A DNA stretch of 64,000 nucleotides from Rhodococcus sp. KBS0724 (GCF_005938745.2 NZ_VCBX02000001.1:4850501-4914500); one strand, 5' to 3'. Shown: positions 44,703-54,306, numbered from the stretch's first letter. A program made the numbers and translations. Notes: generated by a model not told the origin, from the letters alone.

Positions 44703-45563
44703 TTACCGGGGCATCATGGCCAGCTGCCTACTTTGCACCACCACTGCCCCGGTGGAATCGAGGATGTCGTGATCCTCTTCGAACCACGTGCTGCCCAACA
44801 CATCCGAACTCGCCCGCACCCGCAGCCAGCCCGGCGCAGGCAGCCGGCGCAGGTACGTCGTCAACTGCACGGTCGGCGCCCAACCGAAAAGTCCACGGTT
44901 CATCGTGACCGGAGCGCTGATGTCCCCGGCCATGATCGCGAACAACACCGCGGTGTCGACGTCCGCTTCGTCGTCGGGCCGAGCGCGCACCCACATCCGC
45001 ACCTCCGGCTCCCCCTGAGCGCCGGTGAGAAAATGCGCGGACGTCGTGTCGATTCGCATGTCGCACCCTTGACCGACGTGCACGATCTGCGCCATCGGAT
45101 GATCGCCCTCTACTGCGGCGGCATGCTCCGACGGTTCTGCGGGCATGTCGTCGATCGACGAGGCGCTCACGAAGGCAGGCACATCGCCGTCGGGAATGCC
45201 GAGGGTGACCGCGGCGCGGACGGCAATCCGTCCGCCTTGACTCAACTCGACGTCGACGAGAGACACCTGGCGCCCTTGTTTCTGCACTGTCACCGCTAGA
45301 TCGACGTCACCAGGATCGGGTGCGGCAAGGTAATTCGCACTGACGGCAATAGGTTGCATTGCGCGTACATCGTTGTTGTCAGACCCACTGTTCGCGGCAC
45401 CGGCGTCTCGCAGCGCCGCTCTCGCAGCCGCCGCGCACACGGCCATCATGGACCCGCCGTGAACCTTGGGACCGATGGTCCAGATGGGGTCGATCGTTGC
45501 GCGGAAGCGGCCGTCGCCGAGCGATTCCAGTCGGTTCAGATCACGAAAAGGGCTGCTGCTCAT
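44703..45563 (-). CDS. Acyl-CoA thioesterase family protein (TesB-like double hotdog)
   Basis: Predicted 286 residues from ATG 45563, which shares one base with the MerR stop (TGATG) and has AAGGA upstream. Two hotdog-like halves: the first with WTIGPKVHGGSMMAVCAAAA and ANYLAAPDPGDVDLAVTVQKQGRQVSL, the second with VTMNRGLFGWAPTVQLTTYL and VLGSTWFEEDHDILDSTG. It probably hydrolyses an acyl-CoA. Co-translation with a MerR gene suggests that regulator controls it. Confidence 0.85.
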   Translation of the reverse strand: MSSSPFRDLNRLESLGDGRFRATIDPIWTIGPKVHGGSMMAVCAAAARAALRDAGAANSGSDNNDVRAMQPIAVSANYLAAPDPGDVDLAVTVQKQGRQVSLVDVELSQGGRIAVRAAVTLGIPDGDVPAFVSASSIDDMPAEPSEHAAAVEGDHPMAQIVHVGQGCDMRIDTTSAHFLTGAQGEPEVRMWVRARPDDEADVDTAVLFAIMAGDISAPVTMNRGLFGWAPTVQLTTYLRRLPAPGWLRVRASSDVLGSTWFEEDHDILDSTGAVVVQSRQLAMMPR

Positions 45564-46213
45564 CAATTTTCCTTCATCTGGGTTGTCACGTGCTGTGCAG
45601 GTGGCGTGAACTTTGTGGATCCTGATCCGAGGTCTTGGTGCGCAAGGCGTCGTAGTGCCGTCAGGACGGGTTCGTACATCGCTGTCCCGAGAACCGCGTA
45701 CCGGACTGCCTCCTCCGTCGACCCGACGGGCATCAGATCGATTTCCACCTCGGCGATTCCCCGAATGTGTTCGCCGTAGGCGCGCAGTCGTTCATCGCTC
45801 AACGTCAGACCTGCGTCTTCGAGACCGATCAGCGCTTGCTCGAGATGCGCGACGGCGACGTAGCGCGGGTCATAGACCTGTCCGAGAAACTCCAGAACCT
45901 TCCGCGCCCGTGGAAATTCGCGTATCGGATCTGGGTCGACGTGGGGTGGCAACTGCGCGATGGCCCGTCCGATCCGCTCGAATTCGGTGAGATCCGTCGC
46001 CGAGATCAGATCGAGAATCGCGCGAATGCGAGGAATGGAGAGGCCGGCCCCGGACAGCGCTCTGATCAGTCCGAGCCGACGAACGTGGTCGTCTCCGTAC
46101 TGAGCCCCGGTCGCACTGGTGGGCGCGCCCGCCATCAGCAGACCCTCACGCAGGTAGTACTTCACGGTGGGCAGAGCCACACCGGACCTGGCCGACAGTT
46201 CGGAAATCTTCAT
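45563..46213 (-). CDS. MerR-family transcriptional regulator
   Basis: Predicted 216 residues from ATG 46213. The N-terminal winged helix is MKISELSARSGVALPTVKYYLREGLL; DDHVRRLGLIRAL follows, then a coiled region and an effector domain of about 120 residues without an obvious metal-binding Cys set. Longer starts exist but MKISELS is the usual MerR beginning. It is followed directly by the thioesterase gene and is divergent from a TetR gene. Confidence 0.85.
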   Translation of the reverse strand: MKISELSARSGVALPTVKYYLREGLLMAGAPTSATGAQYGDDHVRRLGLIRALSGAGLSIPRIRAILDLISATDLTEFERIGRAIAQLPPHVDPDPIREFPRARKVLEFLGQVYDPRYVAVAHLEQALIGLEDAGLTLSDERLRAYGEHIRGIAEVEIDLMPVGSTEEAVRYAVLGTAMYEPVLTALRRLAHQDLGSGSTKFTPPAQHVTTQMKEN

Positions 46214-46306
46214 CGCTCTCTTCGCCCTCGTATTAGATACCAATACTATCTAACTGAACTCCGCCCCTGATCCAGACCCCTGCGTGGACTATCGTCGGAC
46301 GTTCTA

Positions 46307-46354
46307 GCGAACACTAAAAGACGCGAATACCAAGAGATGCGAACACCAAGACAC
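46307..46354. repeat. Three imperfect 16-bp tandem repeats between MerR and TetR genes
   Basis: GCGAACACTAAAAGAC (46307-46322), GCGAATACCAAGAGAT (46323-46338) and GCGAACACCAAGACAC (46339-46354) are head-to-tail copies. They lie 28 bases upstream of the TetR start in the divergent intergenic region. A cooperative direct-repeat operator is a reasonable inference. Confidence 0.7.
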
Positions 46355-46381
46355 GATTGTCGAGCGGAGCTCACAGACACA

Positions 46382-47008
46382 ATGGCAAGAAAAACTTCGG
46401 CGGCCTCGGACGAGGCGTGGCGCACCGTGGAACCGTTGACACTCACACCGCTCCTCACCGCAGCCCTGGCCACCTTCCACGAATTCGGATACCACGGCGC
46501 CTCCGTCCGCGACATCGCCAAACGCGCCGGCGTCACCGTTCCGACGCTGTACTACCACCACGAAAACAAGCAGGGCATCCTCGTGGCCTTGATGATGACC
46601 GGCATCGAGGCGGTCACCGCCCGGGCGCGCGAGGCGGTCGACGCTGCCGGCCCCTCCCCTACTCGACAATTCGGAAACCTCGTCGAAGCCTGTGTCCTGC
46701 ACATGACCAGCCGAACGGATATCGCGTTCCTCGATTCAGAACTGCGCTACCTCGAGGATGCAGAACGAAAGGCCTATGCGGCCAAGCGAAAGCACCTCGA
46801 GAACCTTCTTGCCGACGTGCTGACAGCCGGTGTCGAACAAGGCGAGTTCACCGTCACCGACATCGCCGGCACCGGACGCGCCATGCTGGGAATGTGCCAA
46901 TCGGTGGCGCTCTGGTTCCGACCCGACGGCCCTCAGACGCCTTACGAGGTCAGTGTCTTCTATCGAGAAATCGCACTCAACGCAGTAGGCGCGGTCGCCT
47001 CTGCCTGA
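46382..47008 (+). CDS. TetR-family transcriptional regulator
   Basis: Predicted 208 residues from ATG 46382 (GGAG 12 bases upstream). The HTH is LLTAALATFHEFGYHGASVRDIAKRAGVTVPTLYYHHENKQGILVAL (about residues 22-68). The C-terminal domain resembles TetR_C_41-like fatty-acid or detoxification regulators. It precedes the glycerolipid operon by 128 bases on the same strand and may regulate it. An upstream ATG at 46337 lies within the repeats and is less likely. Confidence 0.88.
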   Translation: MARKTSAASDEAWRTVEPLTLTPLLTAALATFHEFGYHGASVRDIAKRAGVTVPTLYYHHENKQGILVALMMTGIEAVTARAREAVDAAGPSPTRQFGNLVEACVLHMTSRTDIAFLDSELRYLEDAERKAYAAKRKHLENLLADVLTAGVEQGEFTVTDIAGTGRAMLGMCQSVALWFRPDGPQTPYEVSVFYREIALNAVGAVASA

Positions 47009-47073
47009 ATTGGCCGGGTCAGTCGAACGTCACATCTGTTCACTGACACCGAAACCGGGACGCGCCGATGGTC

Positions 47074-47114
47074 TCGGGTCCACACTTGTAGATAGAACGA
47101 CGGGGTGGACCCGA
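47074..47114 (+). promoter_or_regulatory. 10-bp inverted repeat around a -10-like element upstream of the WS/DGAT gene
   Basis: TCGGGTCCAC (47074-47083) and GTGGACCCGA (47105-47114) are exact reverse complements 21 bases apart. TGTAGATAG, a possible extended -10, lies between them. The start codon is at 47137. This is a candidate operator-promoter. Confidence 0.55.
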
Positions 47115-47136
47115 AGACCGAGGGAGTTCTTGAAGT

Positions 47137-48603
47137 ATGGCCGACAACAATCCATTTGTTCCTCCTAGTGCGGTCGACGTCGACCTCTCTGCGGTCGCGT
47201 GGGGCGCGAACCGGACGATGTCCGATTTCGAGACCGGGATGTGGCGGATGGAAGAAGCGCAACCACAATTGCGCTCACCGATCGTCGCGGTAGAAGTCCT
47301 CGACCAGGCTCCCGACTGGGATCGCCTCCTCGAGGCCGTCGAATGGGCGTCGCACGTCGTACCCCGCATCCGGATGCGCGCTGTCGACCCTGCCCTGAAT
47401 CTGGGCAACCCGGTGTGGTCGGTCGACCCCGAATTCGACATCGGGTACCACTTGCGACGCGTCCGTCTCCCCGCTCCGGCAGATTTCGATCACGCGCTGC
47501 GTATGTGCAGGCACCTCGCGACCGAACCGTTCGACAAGGCTCGCCCACCGTGGAGTGCACTGCTCATCGAAGGGCTCGACGACGGCCGCGCTGTCTTCGT
47601 CGTCAAAACCCACCACTCCATCACCGACGGTATGGGCGGCATCCAGATGATGACGCTCCTGCACAGCAGGCGCGCCGATCCCACACCGAACAAACCTGAT
47701 CGCACTCCGCCGCCGGCGGAGCACCTGTCCTCGATCGGCGCTTTCGGCGAAGAAGTTGTCGGCGAGATCCGTCGTGCGCCGTCCCGCGTGGCACGCCTCG
47801 TCCGCGGCGCCACCAACATCGCGGCCACCGCGATCACGCAACCGATCAGCACTGCCACCGAGGTCTTGGATTACGCCAACTCACTGCGCCGAATTGTCAC
47901 GCCGCCCGCTCGTTCCGGTTCTCCGCTACTCCACGAACGTGGTCTCGGCCGCTGGTTCGGAACCTTGGAAGTTGGTGTGCCCGAACTCAAAGCGGGCGCA
48001 AAAGCGGCCGGCGGTTCACTCAACGACGCGTACGTCGCAGCACTACTCGGCGGATTCCGTCGCTACCACGACGCGTTCGGCCAATCGGTGCAGAGCATTC
48101 CCATGGGTATGCCCGTCAGCATGCGTACCGGTTCGGATCCGTCCGGCGGCAACAGATTTGCCGCCGTGCGCTTCAGCGGCCCGATCTCCGAAACGGACCC
48201 GGCAAAACGAATCCGCCAGGTCCGCGAAATCGTCCTGAACCTTCGCGAAGAACCGGCGCTCGACGCGATCGACCTGGCCGCGCCCGTCCTCGCTCGCCTG
48301 CCAAATCAGCTCCTCGCGAGCTGGTATCTCTCCCAGTCCACCGGACTGGATCTGCAAGCGAGCAACGTTGCCGGCGTTCCCGTCCCGGTCTATCTTGCCG
48401 GCGCGAAGATCGAGCGGATGTTCCCGTTCGGTCCGGCACCTGGCTGCGCTGTGATGGCAACGCTCGTCTCGCACGTCGGAATCTGCTGCATCGGAATCAA
48501 TATCGACACCGCAGCCGTCACCAAACCGGCATTACTCATGCAGTGCATCCAAGACAGCCTCGACGAAATCGTGGCCCTCGGAACCACTGCGGAAGGTGCG
48601 TGA
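47137..48603 (+). CDS. WS/DGAT wax ester synthase/diacylglycerol acyltransferase
   Basis: Predicted 488 residues. The catalytic motif HHSITDG (HHxxxDG) is in KTHHSITDGMGGIQMM at about residue 160. A second conserved region, NRFAAVRFSGP, and C-terminal SNVAGVPVPVYLAGAKIERMFPFGPAPGCAV match the family. It joins acyl-CoA to diacylglycerol or fatty alcohols for storage lipid. It opens a three-gene operon with plsB and plsC, the same set as Rv2484c-Rv2483c-Rv2482c of M. tuberculosis, placed here in a different genomic context. Confidence 0.92.
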   Translation: MADNNPFVPPSAVDVDLSAVAWGANRTMSDFETGMWRMEEAQPQLRSPIVAVEVLDQAPDWDRLLEAVEWASHVVPRIRMRAVDPALNLGNPVWSVDPEFDIGYHLRRVRLPAPADFDHALRMCRHLATEPFDKARPPWSALLIEGLDDGRAVFVVKTHHSITDGMGGIQMMTLLHSRRADPTPNKPDRTPPPAEHLSSIGAFGEEVVGEIRRAPSRVARLVRGATNIAATAITQPISTATEVLDYANSLRRIVTPPARSGSPLLHERGLGRWFGTLEVGVPELKAGAKAAGGSLNDAYVAALLGGFRRYHDAFGQSVQSIPMGMPVSMRTGSDPSGGNRFAAVRFSGPISETDPAKRIRQVREIVLNLREEPALDAIDLAAPVLARLPNQLLASWYLSQSTGLDLQASNVAGVPVPVYLAGAKIERMFPFGPAPGCAVMATLVSHVGICCIGINIDTAAVTKPALLMQCIQDSLDEIVALGTTAEGA

Positions 48604-48606
48604 GTC

Positions 48607-50919
48607 ATGACCACCGACGTGACCCAACAGAATGTCTACCTCACCGAGCCGATGACCGAAGCCGAAGCCGGCGTTCTACGAAAGTGGTTGGCCGACAAGG
48701 CTCGCGCCACGGCGCAGCCGTCCACCACCGTAGCGATCACCGATCGCACCCTCGGCGAACTGGCCCGCCGCACCGACGACCCGATGCTCGCACCGCTGCG
48801 AGTGGTGTGGCTACCCGATACCCAGACCGAACAGAATGTCGTCGGACGCCTTCGCAACGCACTCGCCCCGCGCGATCCGTTGCACCCCGGACGGAGCGCG
48901 CAACGACGCACGCTGCGCACCGACCCCGACCGGTGCCGGGTCATCGAGGGTCAACCCGCCCCGCTCAGTGACCTCTCGCGCCGCCTCGACGAGAGCGGCG
49001 GCGGATCGCTGCCCGAGTACATCCGCCGTCAGGCTGCTCTCTCCCTCGAGCGAGCAGAACTCGACTTGATCGGCGGCCAGTACAAGGTGTCGCGATTTGT
49101 CGTCGACGAAATCACCGACACCCGGCGCTTCACCACCGAGACCATGGCCCTTGCCGACCGCCTCGGCATCGCTGTCGCCGAAGTGGACCGGCGTGCACGC
49201 GAAGCCCTCGAGGAAATGGTCGCCACCCAGAGTCGCCAGGCAATCGCGGTGTGGGATCGCTTGGGACGCTACTTCGCTCGCGCGTACACGATCGACGTCG
49301 ACACCAGCCGATTCGAAGAACTTCGGGAGCTCAACAAGGAACATTCGCTGGTCTTCCTGCCAAGCCACCGCTCCTATCTCGATCCGCTGGTGCTGCGCCC
49401 CGCTCTGATCAACAACGGACTCCCGCTCAATCACGTGATGGGCGGACTCAACATCAGTTTCTGGCCCATGGGCTCCATCCTCAAGCGCAGCGGCACGGTC
49501 TTCATCCGCCGCAGTATCGGCGACGACGAGGTCTACAAATGGTCGATGCACGAGTACATGCGTTACCTGCTCACCAAACGATTCAATCTCGAGTGGTACA
49601 TCGAAGGTGGCCGTGGGCGCACCGGGAAGCTGCGTCCGCCGCGCTTCGGGTTGATGACGTATCTGGCCAAGGCTTTTCACGTCAGTGGCGCCTCCGACGT
49701 CTATCTGGTGCCGGTGGCGCTGAGCTACGACCAACTCTACGAAGTCGGTGCCATGGCCGCCGAGGCCCTCGGCGCCGAGAAGAAGCCTGAAGGTCTGCGC
49801 TGGATGTTCGGATACGTACGCGCGCAAGGCAAGCGAGAAGGCGTCGCGCACGTGACGATCGGGCGACCGCTCTCCTTTGCCGAAGCACTCCGGCAGGAAC
49901 CCGACCAGCGTCTGGCCATTCAGAAGGCCGCTATCGAGGTGTGTCACCGCATCAACGAGGTAACACCGATTACGGTGTCTTCTCTTGCGATGCTTCCCTT
50001 CCTCGGAATCGAGGATCGCGCGCTCACCGTCACCGAACTGACTCTCATTCTGACTCCGCTGTTCGAATACATCACGGCCCGCAAACTGCCGCTCGCCGGC
50101 GATGTGGAGCTGGACGATCCGTATGTCATCGAGAAGGCACTGCAGACGCACGTCGACTCGGGCGTTCTGATGCACTTCGACAAGGGCGGCGAGAAGGTCT
50201 TCTACCTCGGCAAGGATCAGGGGCTTGTTGCAGCGTTCTACCGCAACAACACCATTCACTTCCTGGTTGCCCGGGCAATCGCGGAACTGGTACTGCAGGC
50301 TGCAGTGGACGAGCAGTTCGCCGACCCGATCCTCGACGGCTGGAACGAAGCCAAACGCATTCGGGACCTGATGAAGTTCGAGTTCTTCTTCAGCGACCGC
50401 GACACCTTCGAAGAAGAGATGCGCACCGAACTGGACCTGATCGACCCCAGTTGGAGTTCGGTCACCGCCGACCCGAACCGCACAGCGCACATCATCGAAG
50501 GCGTTCGCCCGTACCTGGCACACCGCGTACTGCAACCGTTCCTCGAGGCCTACCAGGTGGTGGCCGATCAACTGGTCCTCGCGCCGGTATCGAAGTCCTT
50601 CGACGAAAAGTCCTTCACCCGCAACTGCATCGACGTTGCCCACGAACGCCGGCTACGCCAGCAGATAGCCAGCAGCGAATCGGTATCCGGCGAATTATTT
50701 GCCACCGCACTCAATCTGGCGCGCAATCGCAATCTCGTGGAAGCCGCGGACGACGGAGTCACCGCGCGTCGGATTGCCTTTGCCGAAGAACTCCGGGTAT
50801 TGGTCGACCGGTTGCGTCGAATCCGCGAACTCGCCCACTCCCGCCTCGACGCGGCAACCAGATCCTATGGCGTCACAACGACTCCCAATCCCACCCCCCA
50901 CGAGGAAGCAGGACCGTGA
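48607..50919 (+). CDS. plsB: Glycerol-3-phosphate 1-O-acyltransferase
   Basis: Predicted 770 residues, full PlsB size. It makes lysophosphatidate. Motif I is LPSHRSYLDPL (HX4D, about residue 254), motif II lies in GTVFIRRSIGDDEVY, and motif III in YIEGGRGRTGKLRPPRFG; VPVALSYDQLYE is motif IV. It starts 4 bases after the WS/DGAT stop, and its TGA overlaps the plsC GTG. Confidence 0.95.
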   Translation: MTTDVTQQNVYLTEPMTEAEAGVLRKWLADKARATAQPSTTVAITDRTLGELARRTDDPMLAPLRVVWLPDTQTEQNVVGRLRNALAPRDPLHPGRSAQRRTLRTDPDRCRVIEGQPAPLSDLSRRLDESGGGSLPEYIRRQAALSLERAELDLIGGQYKVSRFVVDEITDTRRFTTETMALADRLGIAVAEVDRRAREALEEMVATQSRQAIAVWDRLGRYFARAYTIDVDTSRFEELRELNKEHSLVFLPSHRSYLDPLVLRPALINNGLPLNHVMGGLNISFWPMGSILKRSGTVFIRRSIGDDEVYKWSMHEYMRYLLTKRFNLEWYIEGGRGRTGKLRPPRFGLMTYLAKAFHVSGASDVYLVPVALSYDQLYEVGAMAAEALGAEKKPEGLRWMFGYVRAQGKREGVAHVTIGRPLSFAEALRQEPDQRLAIQKAAIEVCHRINEVTPITVSSLAMLPFLGIEDRALTVTELTLILTPLFEYITARKLPLAGDVELDDPYVIEKALQTHVDSGVLMHFDKGGEKVFYLGKDQGLVAAFYRNNTIHFLVARAIAELVLQAAVDEQFADPILDGWNEAKRIRDLMKFEFFFSDRDTFEEEMRTELDLIDPSWSSVTADPNRTAHIIEGVRPYLAHRVLQPFLEAYQVVADQLVLAPVSKSFDEKSFTRNCIDVAHERRLRQQIASSESVSGELFATALNLARNRNLVEAADDGVTARRIAFAEELRVLVDRLRRIRELAHSRLDAATRSYGVTTTPNPTPHEEAGP

Positions 50920-52349
50920 CCGGACTCGAGCGTCTGCACGCCGCGATCAAAGCGGCACCATCCGGACCAGACACCATAGCCGCGTTCGACCTGGACGGCA
51001 CCCTCATCAGCGGGTACTCCGCGAGCGTTGTCTACCGTGATCGACTGCGGCGCTTCGATATCAGCCTGGGCGAACTGTTGCGAACCACCGGCGCCGCCAT
51101 CGACACCCAGTTCCGCGGTGCCGACGTCGGCGCGCTCATGGACATCGCCGTCCGTGCGCTTGCCGGCCGCACCGAGGAAGAACTGAACGACTGGGGCGAG
51201 CGGCTGTTCAAGCAGGAAATCGCCGCGATGATCTACCCGGACGCTCGTGGAATTCTCGCGGCGCATCGAAAGGCCGGTCACACCATTGTGATGGCGACAT
51301 CGGCCACGCCGTTCCAGGCCAGAGGCGTTGCCGAGGATCTCGACATCGAAGACGTACTGTGCACGGAAATCGAAGTGATCGACGGCATGCTCACCGGCGA
51401 ACTGTCTTCGCCGGCGCTGTGGGGTCCCGCGAAGGCCGACGCACTCGCGACCTACGCCGAGAAGCGCGGCGCTGATCTGCGGAACGCTTTTGCGTATTCC
51501 AATGGTGCCGAGGATGTCCCGATGCTCGAATCCGTCGGTCGTCCCGTCGCCCTGAATCCGGATCGCACCCTGGCGAGCGTCGCGAGGCGCAACGGTTGGC
51601 CCTCCGTCACACTGCGCAAACCACAACGCGGCGCAACTCCCCTCTCGACGGTGCGCACCGCCACCGCGATGGGTGCGCTGGCCGCGACAGCCATGGTGGG
51701 CGCGTCTGCCGGATTGGTGACCGGCAACCGGCAACTGGGAGCCAACCTCGTGGGCACCTACGGCCCGGACATCTCCCTGTCACTACTGGGCATCGACGTC
51801 GAGATCGACGGTGAGCACAACGTGTGGGATCACCGCCCCGCCGTCTTCATGTTCAATCATCAAAGCTCACTGGACCTGCTGGTACTGGGCACCGTCATCA
51901 AACGCGACGTGACGGGAGTGGCGAAGAAGGAAGCCGCAAACGATCCTCGCTTCATTCCGATCGGCGCACTGTTGGACGTCGCCTACATCGATCGATCCAA
52001 CACCGCCAAGGCAAAGGCGGCATTGCAACCGGCTGTCGACAAGTTGAAGAACGGTGTCTCGATAGTCATCGCCCCTGAGGGAACCCGTTCCGCCACACCA
52101 AAACTCGGGGCTTTCAAGAAGGGTGCATTCCACCTGGCCATGCAAGCGGGCGTTCCCATTGTGCCGGTCGTGATCCACAATGCCGGTGAACGCATGTGGC
52201 GTAATTCCCTTGTCGCTCACCCGGGCCCGGTCTACGTTTCGGTTCTCGACCCGATCTCCACCGCTGACTGGCAACTCGACGACCTCGATTCCCACATCGA
52301 GGAAGTCCGCTCACAGTTCGACGCAGCACTCACTGCCGGGCATCGCTGA
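50916..52349 (+). CDS. plsC: Bifunctional HAD-IB phosphatase/1-acylglycerol-3-phosphate acyltransferase (SerB-PlsC fusion)
   Basis: Predicted 477 residues from GTG 50916, overlapping the plsB stop (GTGA). The N-terminal domain is HAD-IB: AAFDLDGTLISGYS (about 22-35), MATSATPF and the acidic loop YSNGAEDVPM. The C-terminal domain is PlsC: FNHQSSLDLLVLG (NHxSxxD, about 313-325), FIPIGALLDVAYIDRS and APEGTRSATP. The enzyme can acylate lysophosphatidate and possibly dephosphorylate a lipid phosphate, giving both steps toward diacylglycerol. A similar fusion is Rv2483c. Confidence 0.93.
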   Translation: MTGLERLHAAIKAAPSGPDTIAAFDLDGTLISGYSASVVYRDRLRRFDISLGELLRTTGAAIDTQFRGADVGALMDIAVRALAGRTEEELNDWGERLFKQEIAAMIYPDARGILAAHRKAGHTIVMATSATPFQARGVAEDLDIEDVLCTEIEVIDGMLTGELSSPALWGPAKADALATYAEKRGADLRNAFAYSNGAEDVPMLESVGRPVALNPDRTLASVARRNGWPSVTLRKPQRGATPLSTVRTATAMGALAATAMVGASAGLVTGNRQLGANLVGTYGPDISLSLLGIDVEIDGEHNVWDHRPAVFMFNHQSSLDLLVLGTVIKRDVTGVAKKEAANDPRFIPIGALLDVAYIDRSNTAKAKAALQPAVDKLKNGVSIVIAPEGTRSATPKLGAFKKGAFHLAMQAGVPIVPVVIHNAGERMWRNSLVAHPGPVYVSVLDPISTADWQLDDLDSHIEEVRSQFDAALTAGHR

Positions 52350-52364
52350 ACGCCCGGAGCAAAC

Positions 52365-53198
52365 TCACCGGGCCAGGTGCTCGCGTGCAAACGCGAGTGC
52401 CTGCGCCAGCATCGAGGACCGCTCCCGCCGCGTGCGCGCATTCTGGGTATTGATCTCGAGGACGGCCTGGCCGGTGAAGCCTGTTGCGGCCAGGTGCCGG
52501 CAGATCTCGGCGCACGGTTGCGATCCGTGACCGGGGATCAGGTGCTCGTCCATCGACGCGCCTCGCCCGTCCGCGAGATGCAGATGCTGGAGCCCCTTGC
52601 CCATTCTCGCCGCCAGTTCGAAAGCGTCCATGCCCGCAGTGGCGGTGTGCGACAAGTCGAGTGTGTAGTGGGAATGATCGGAATCGGTGGGATCGTACGA
52701 CGGACTGAACGCCGACAACGCCGCCCCCGGACCACCACGCTTACGTAGTCTCTCGGCCGAGCGGTCCTTGCCGCCGAAAAAGCTGTCGGCACGCATGGGA
52801 AACATATTCTCCACAGCTACGACGACGCTGCTTCGCGATTCCAGGTCGACAACCTGATCGGCAAAGCCGTCGGCGTACTTGCGTTGCCACCGAAACGGCG
52901 GGTGCACCACGACGGTGGTGGCGCCCAACGTCTCCGCAGTGCGGACGGACCGCTCGAGCTTCTCGATCGGATCGGCGCCCCACACCCGCTGCGAAATCAA
53001 CAGACACGGCGCATGAACTGCCTGCACCGGAATCCCGTACTTGCGGACCAACGCCGCAACGCCACCGACGTCCTGGCTGACCGACTCGGCCCACACCATC
53101 AACTCGATACCGTCGTACCCCAAGTCCGCCGCGTAGCGAAACGCGGCTTCGGTGTTCTCGGGATAAACCGATGCCGTCGACAAGCCCACAGCGATCAT
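52365..53198 (-). CDS. Sugar phosphate isomerase/epimerase family TIM-barrel protein
   Basis: Predicted 277 residues. An AP_endonuc_2-type TIM barrel: GLSTASVYPENTEAAFRYAADLGYDGIELMVW opens, with AVHAPCLL, VVVHPPFRWQRKYA (His), VAVENMFPM (Glu), TLDLSHTATAG (Asp, His), HLHLADGRG (His) and VLEINTQNA. These acidic and His residues form a metal site. The substrate is unknown. It is the Rv0498 place and is 7 bases after the Rv0497-like gene. Confidence 0.85.
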   Translation of the reverse strand: MIAVGLSTASVYPENTEAAFRYAADLGYDGIELMVWAESVSQDVGGVAALVRKYGIPVQAVHAPCLLISQRVWGADPIEKLERSVRTAETLGATTVVVHPPFRWQRKYADGFADQVVDLESRSSVVVAVENMFPMRADSFFGGKDRSAERLRKRGGPGAALSAFSPSYDPTDSDHSHYTLDLSHTATAGMDAFELAARMGKGLQHLHLADGRGASMDEHLIPGHGSQPCAEICRHLAATGFTGQAVLEINTQNARTRRERSSMLAQALAFAREHLAR

Positions 53199-53205
53199 CG
53201 TCGGA

Positions 53206-54306
53206 TCAACCCGAGGTCAACAAGAACGCCAGCGGACCCAAGGTCACGATCATGCCGACAACGACCGCAATCACAAAGCTCGTGATGTCGTCCGTTTTCC
53301 GCAGAACTCGAACTACCGCCACCAGGCCGACGATGACGATCAGCGCAAGCACCAGAGCCACCCACGGCAGCATGTCCCAGAGCTTCTCGAAACCCTTGAA
53401 CATCGCGCCGCCGATGATGAGCGCAACAACAACCTGGCCGGCCAGGATCGCCCATTCACGGATCGAGTTCCGATCGCCGGTGTCTTCTGCGGTGGCAGGC
53501 TCGGTCGATGCAACCTCTTCGGAAGCAGCAGGCTCACGTTCCGGCGCGGCGGTGGCGGGTTCCGAGGAACCGGCCGTATTCGCTGCAGCAGTCTTGGTGG
53601 GATCGTCGCTGATCGAATCCATCATCTCGGTACTGACATCAGCGTCAGCCGCGGTCGGCGCCACTCGCGGAGGCAGGATCGGCGCGCGCATCGACGGATT
53701 CTGGGCAACCTCGCGCTCTTGCCGCATGAGGTCACCCGCCAACGTCTGACCAGACAGCAGCGCAGGCTCCTGCGTCACCTTCGGTGGCCCCGCCGGAACC
53801 GACTTCCTGGCCGGGGTCTCCGCCGGCGGCGCGGGAACAACCGGCACAGCCTGGGTCGGGGCGGGAACAACCGGCACAGCCTGGGTCGGCTCGAGAGGCA
53901 CGGCCTTCTTCGGCGTGACGGGTGCCCGGCTGACCCACTGACCCGGCGCGCTCTTGGAGATCGGCTTGTGAAGGTCGATCCTGGTGTCGTCCGGCTCGTC
54001 GTTCCCGACCGGCGGCTTGGCGTCGGTCACGGGAGCCGGGCTGGGCTCGGCAGACTTGGGCTCGAGAGACTTGGGCTCGTCAGGCTTGATCTCGTCAGGC
54101 TTGGCTTCAGGCTGTTCCGGTGGTGCGTCCGATTCGGCTGCCGAACGTGAACCGGCAGGCCGAACGATCGGAATTTCGCCGGTGAGCTCAGCTACGGAGA
54201 TACCTCCGGCTACGCCCCTACGACGACGCCCACCTCGGGATTCGACCGTCTGACCGTTCCGCTTGAGCAGTTCCGCTACGGAAATCTGCTGACTGTCCTC
54301 GGCCAT
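53206..54306 (-). CDS. Pro/Ala-rich membrane protein (Rv0497-like)
   Basis: Predicted 366 residues from ATG 54306, which shares a base with the ppx stop (TGATG). The start has two short SVAELL/SVAELTGEIP motifs separated by a basic patch (GGRRRRG). The middle about 220 residues are Pro, Glu, Lys and Ala-rich with repeated PTQAVPVVPAP. Three transmembrane helices are at the C-terminus (about 285-305, 313-333 and 343-365). A role in envelope or regulatory scaffolding is possible but unproven. Confidence 0.8.
   Translation of the reverse strand: MAEDSQQISVAELLKRNGQTVESRGGRRRRGVAGGISVAELTGEIPIVRPAGSRSAAESDAPPEQPEAKPDEIKPDEPKSLEPKSAEPSPAPVTDAKPPVGNDEPDDTRIDLHKPISKSAPGQWVSRAPVTPKKAVPLEPTQAVPVVPAPTQAVPVVPAPPAETPARKSVPAGPPKVTQEPALLSGQTLAGDLMRQEREVAQNPSMRAPILPPRVAPTAADADVSTEMMDSISDDPTKTAAANTAGSSEPATAAPEREPAASEEVASTEPATAEDTGDRNSIREWAILAGQVVVALIIGGAMFKGFEKLWDMLPWVALVLALIVIVGLVAVVRVLRKTDDITSFVIAVVVGMIVTLGPLAFLLTSG

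Noticed and set aside
48811..50643. 610-codon open frame on - opposite plsB
   Set aside because: Composition is that of a mirror frame; plsB on + has all acyltransferase motifs.
49941..50915. Upstream extension of the plsC frame inside plsB
   Set aside because: The added residues are Arg/His-rich shadow sequence; GTG 50916 overlaps the plsB stop and starts the HAD domain properly.
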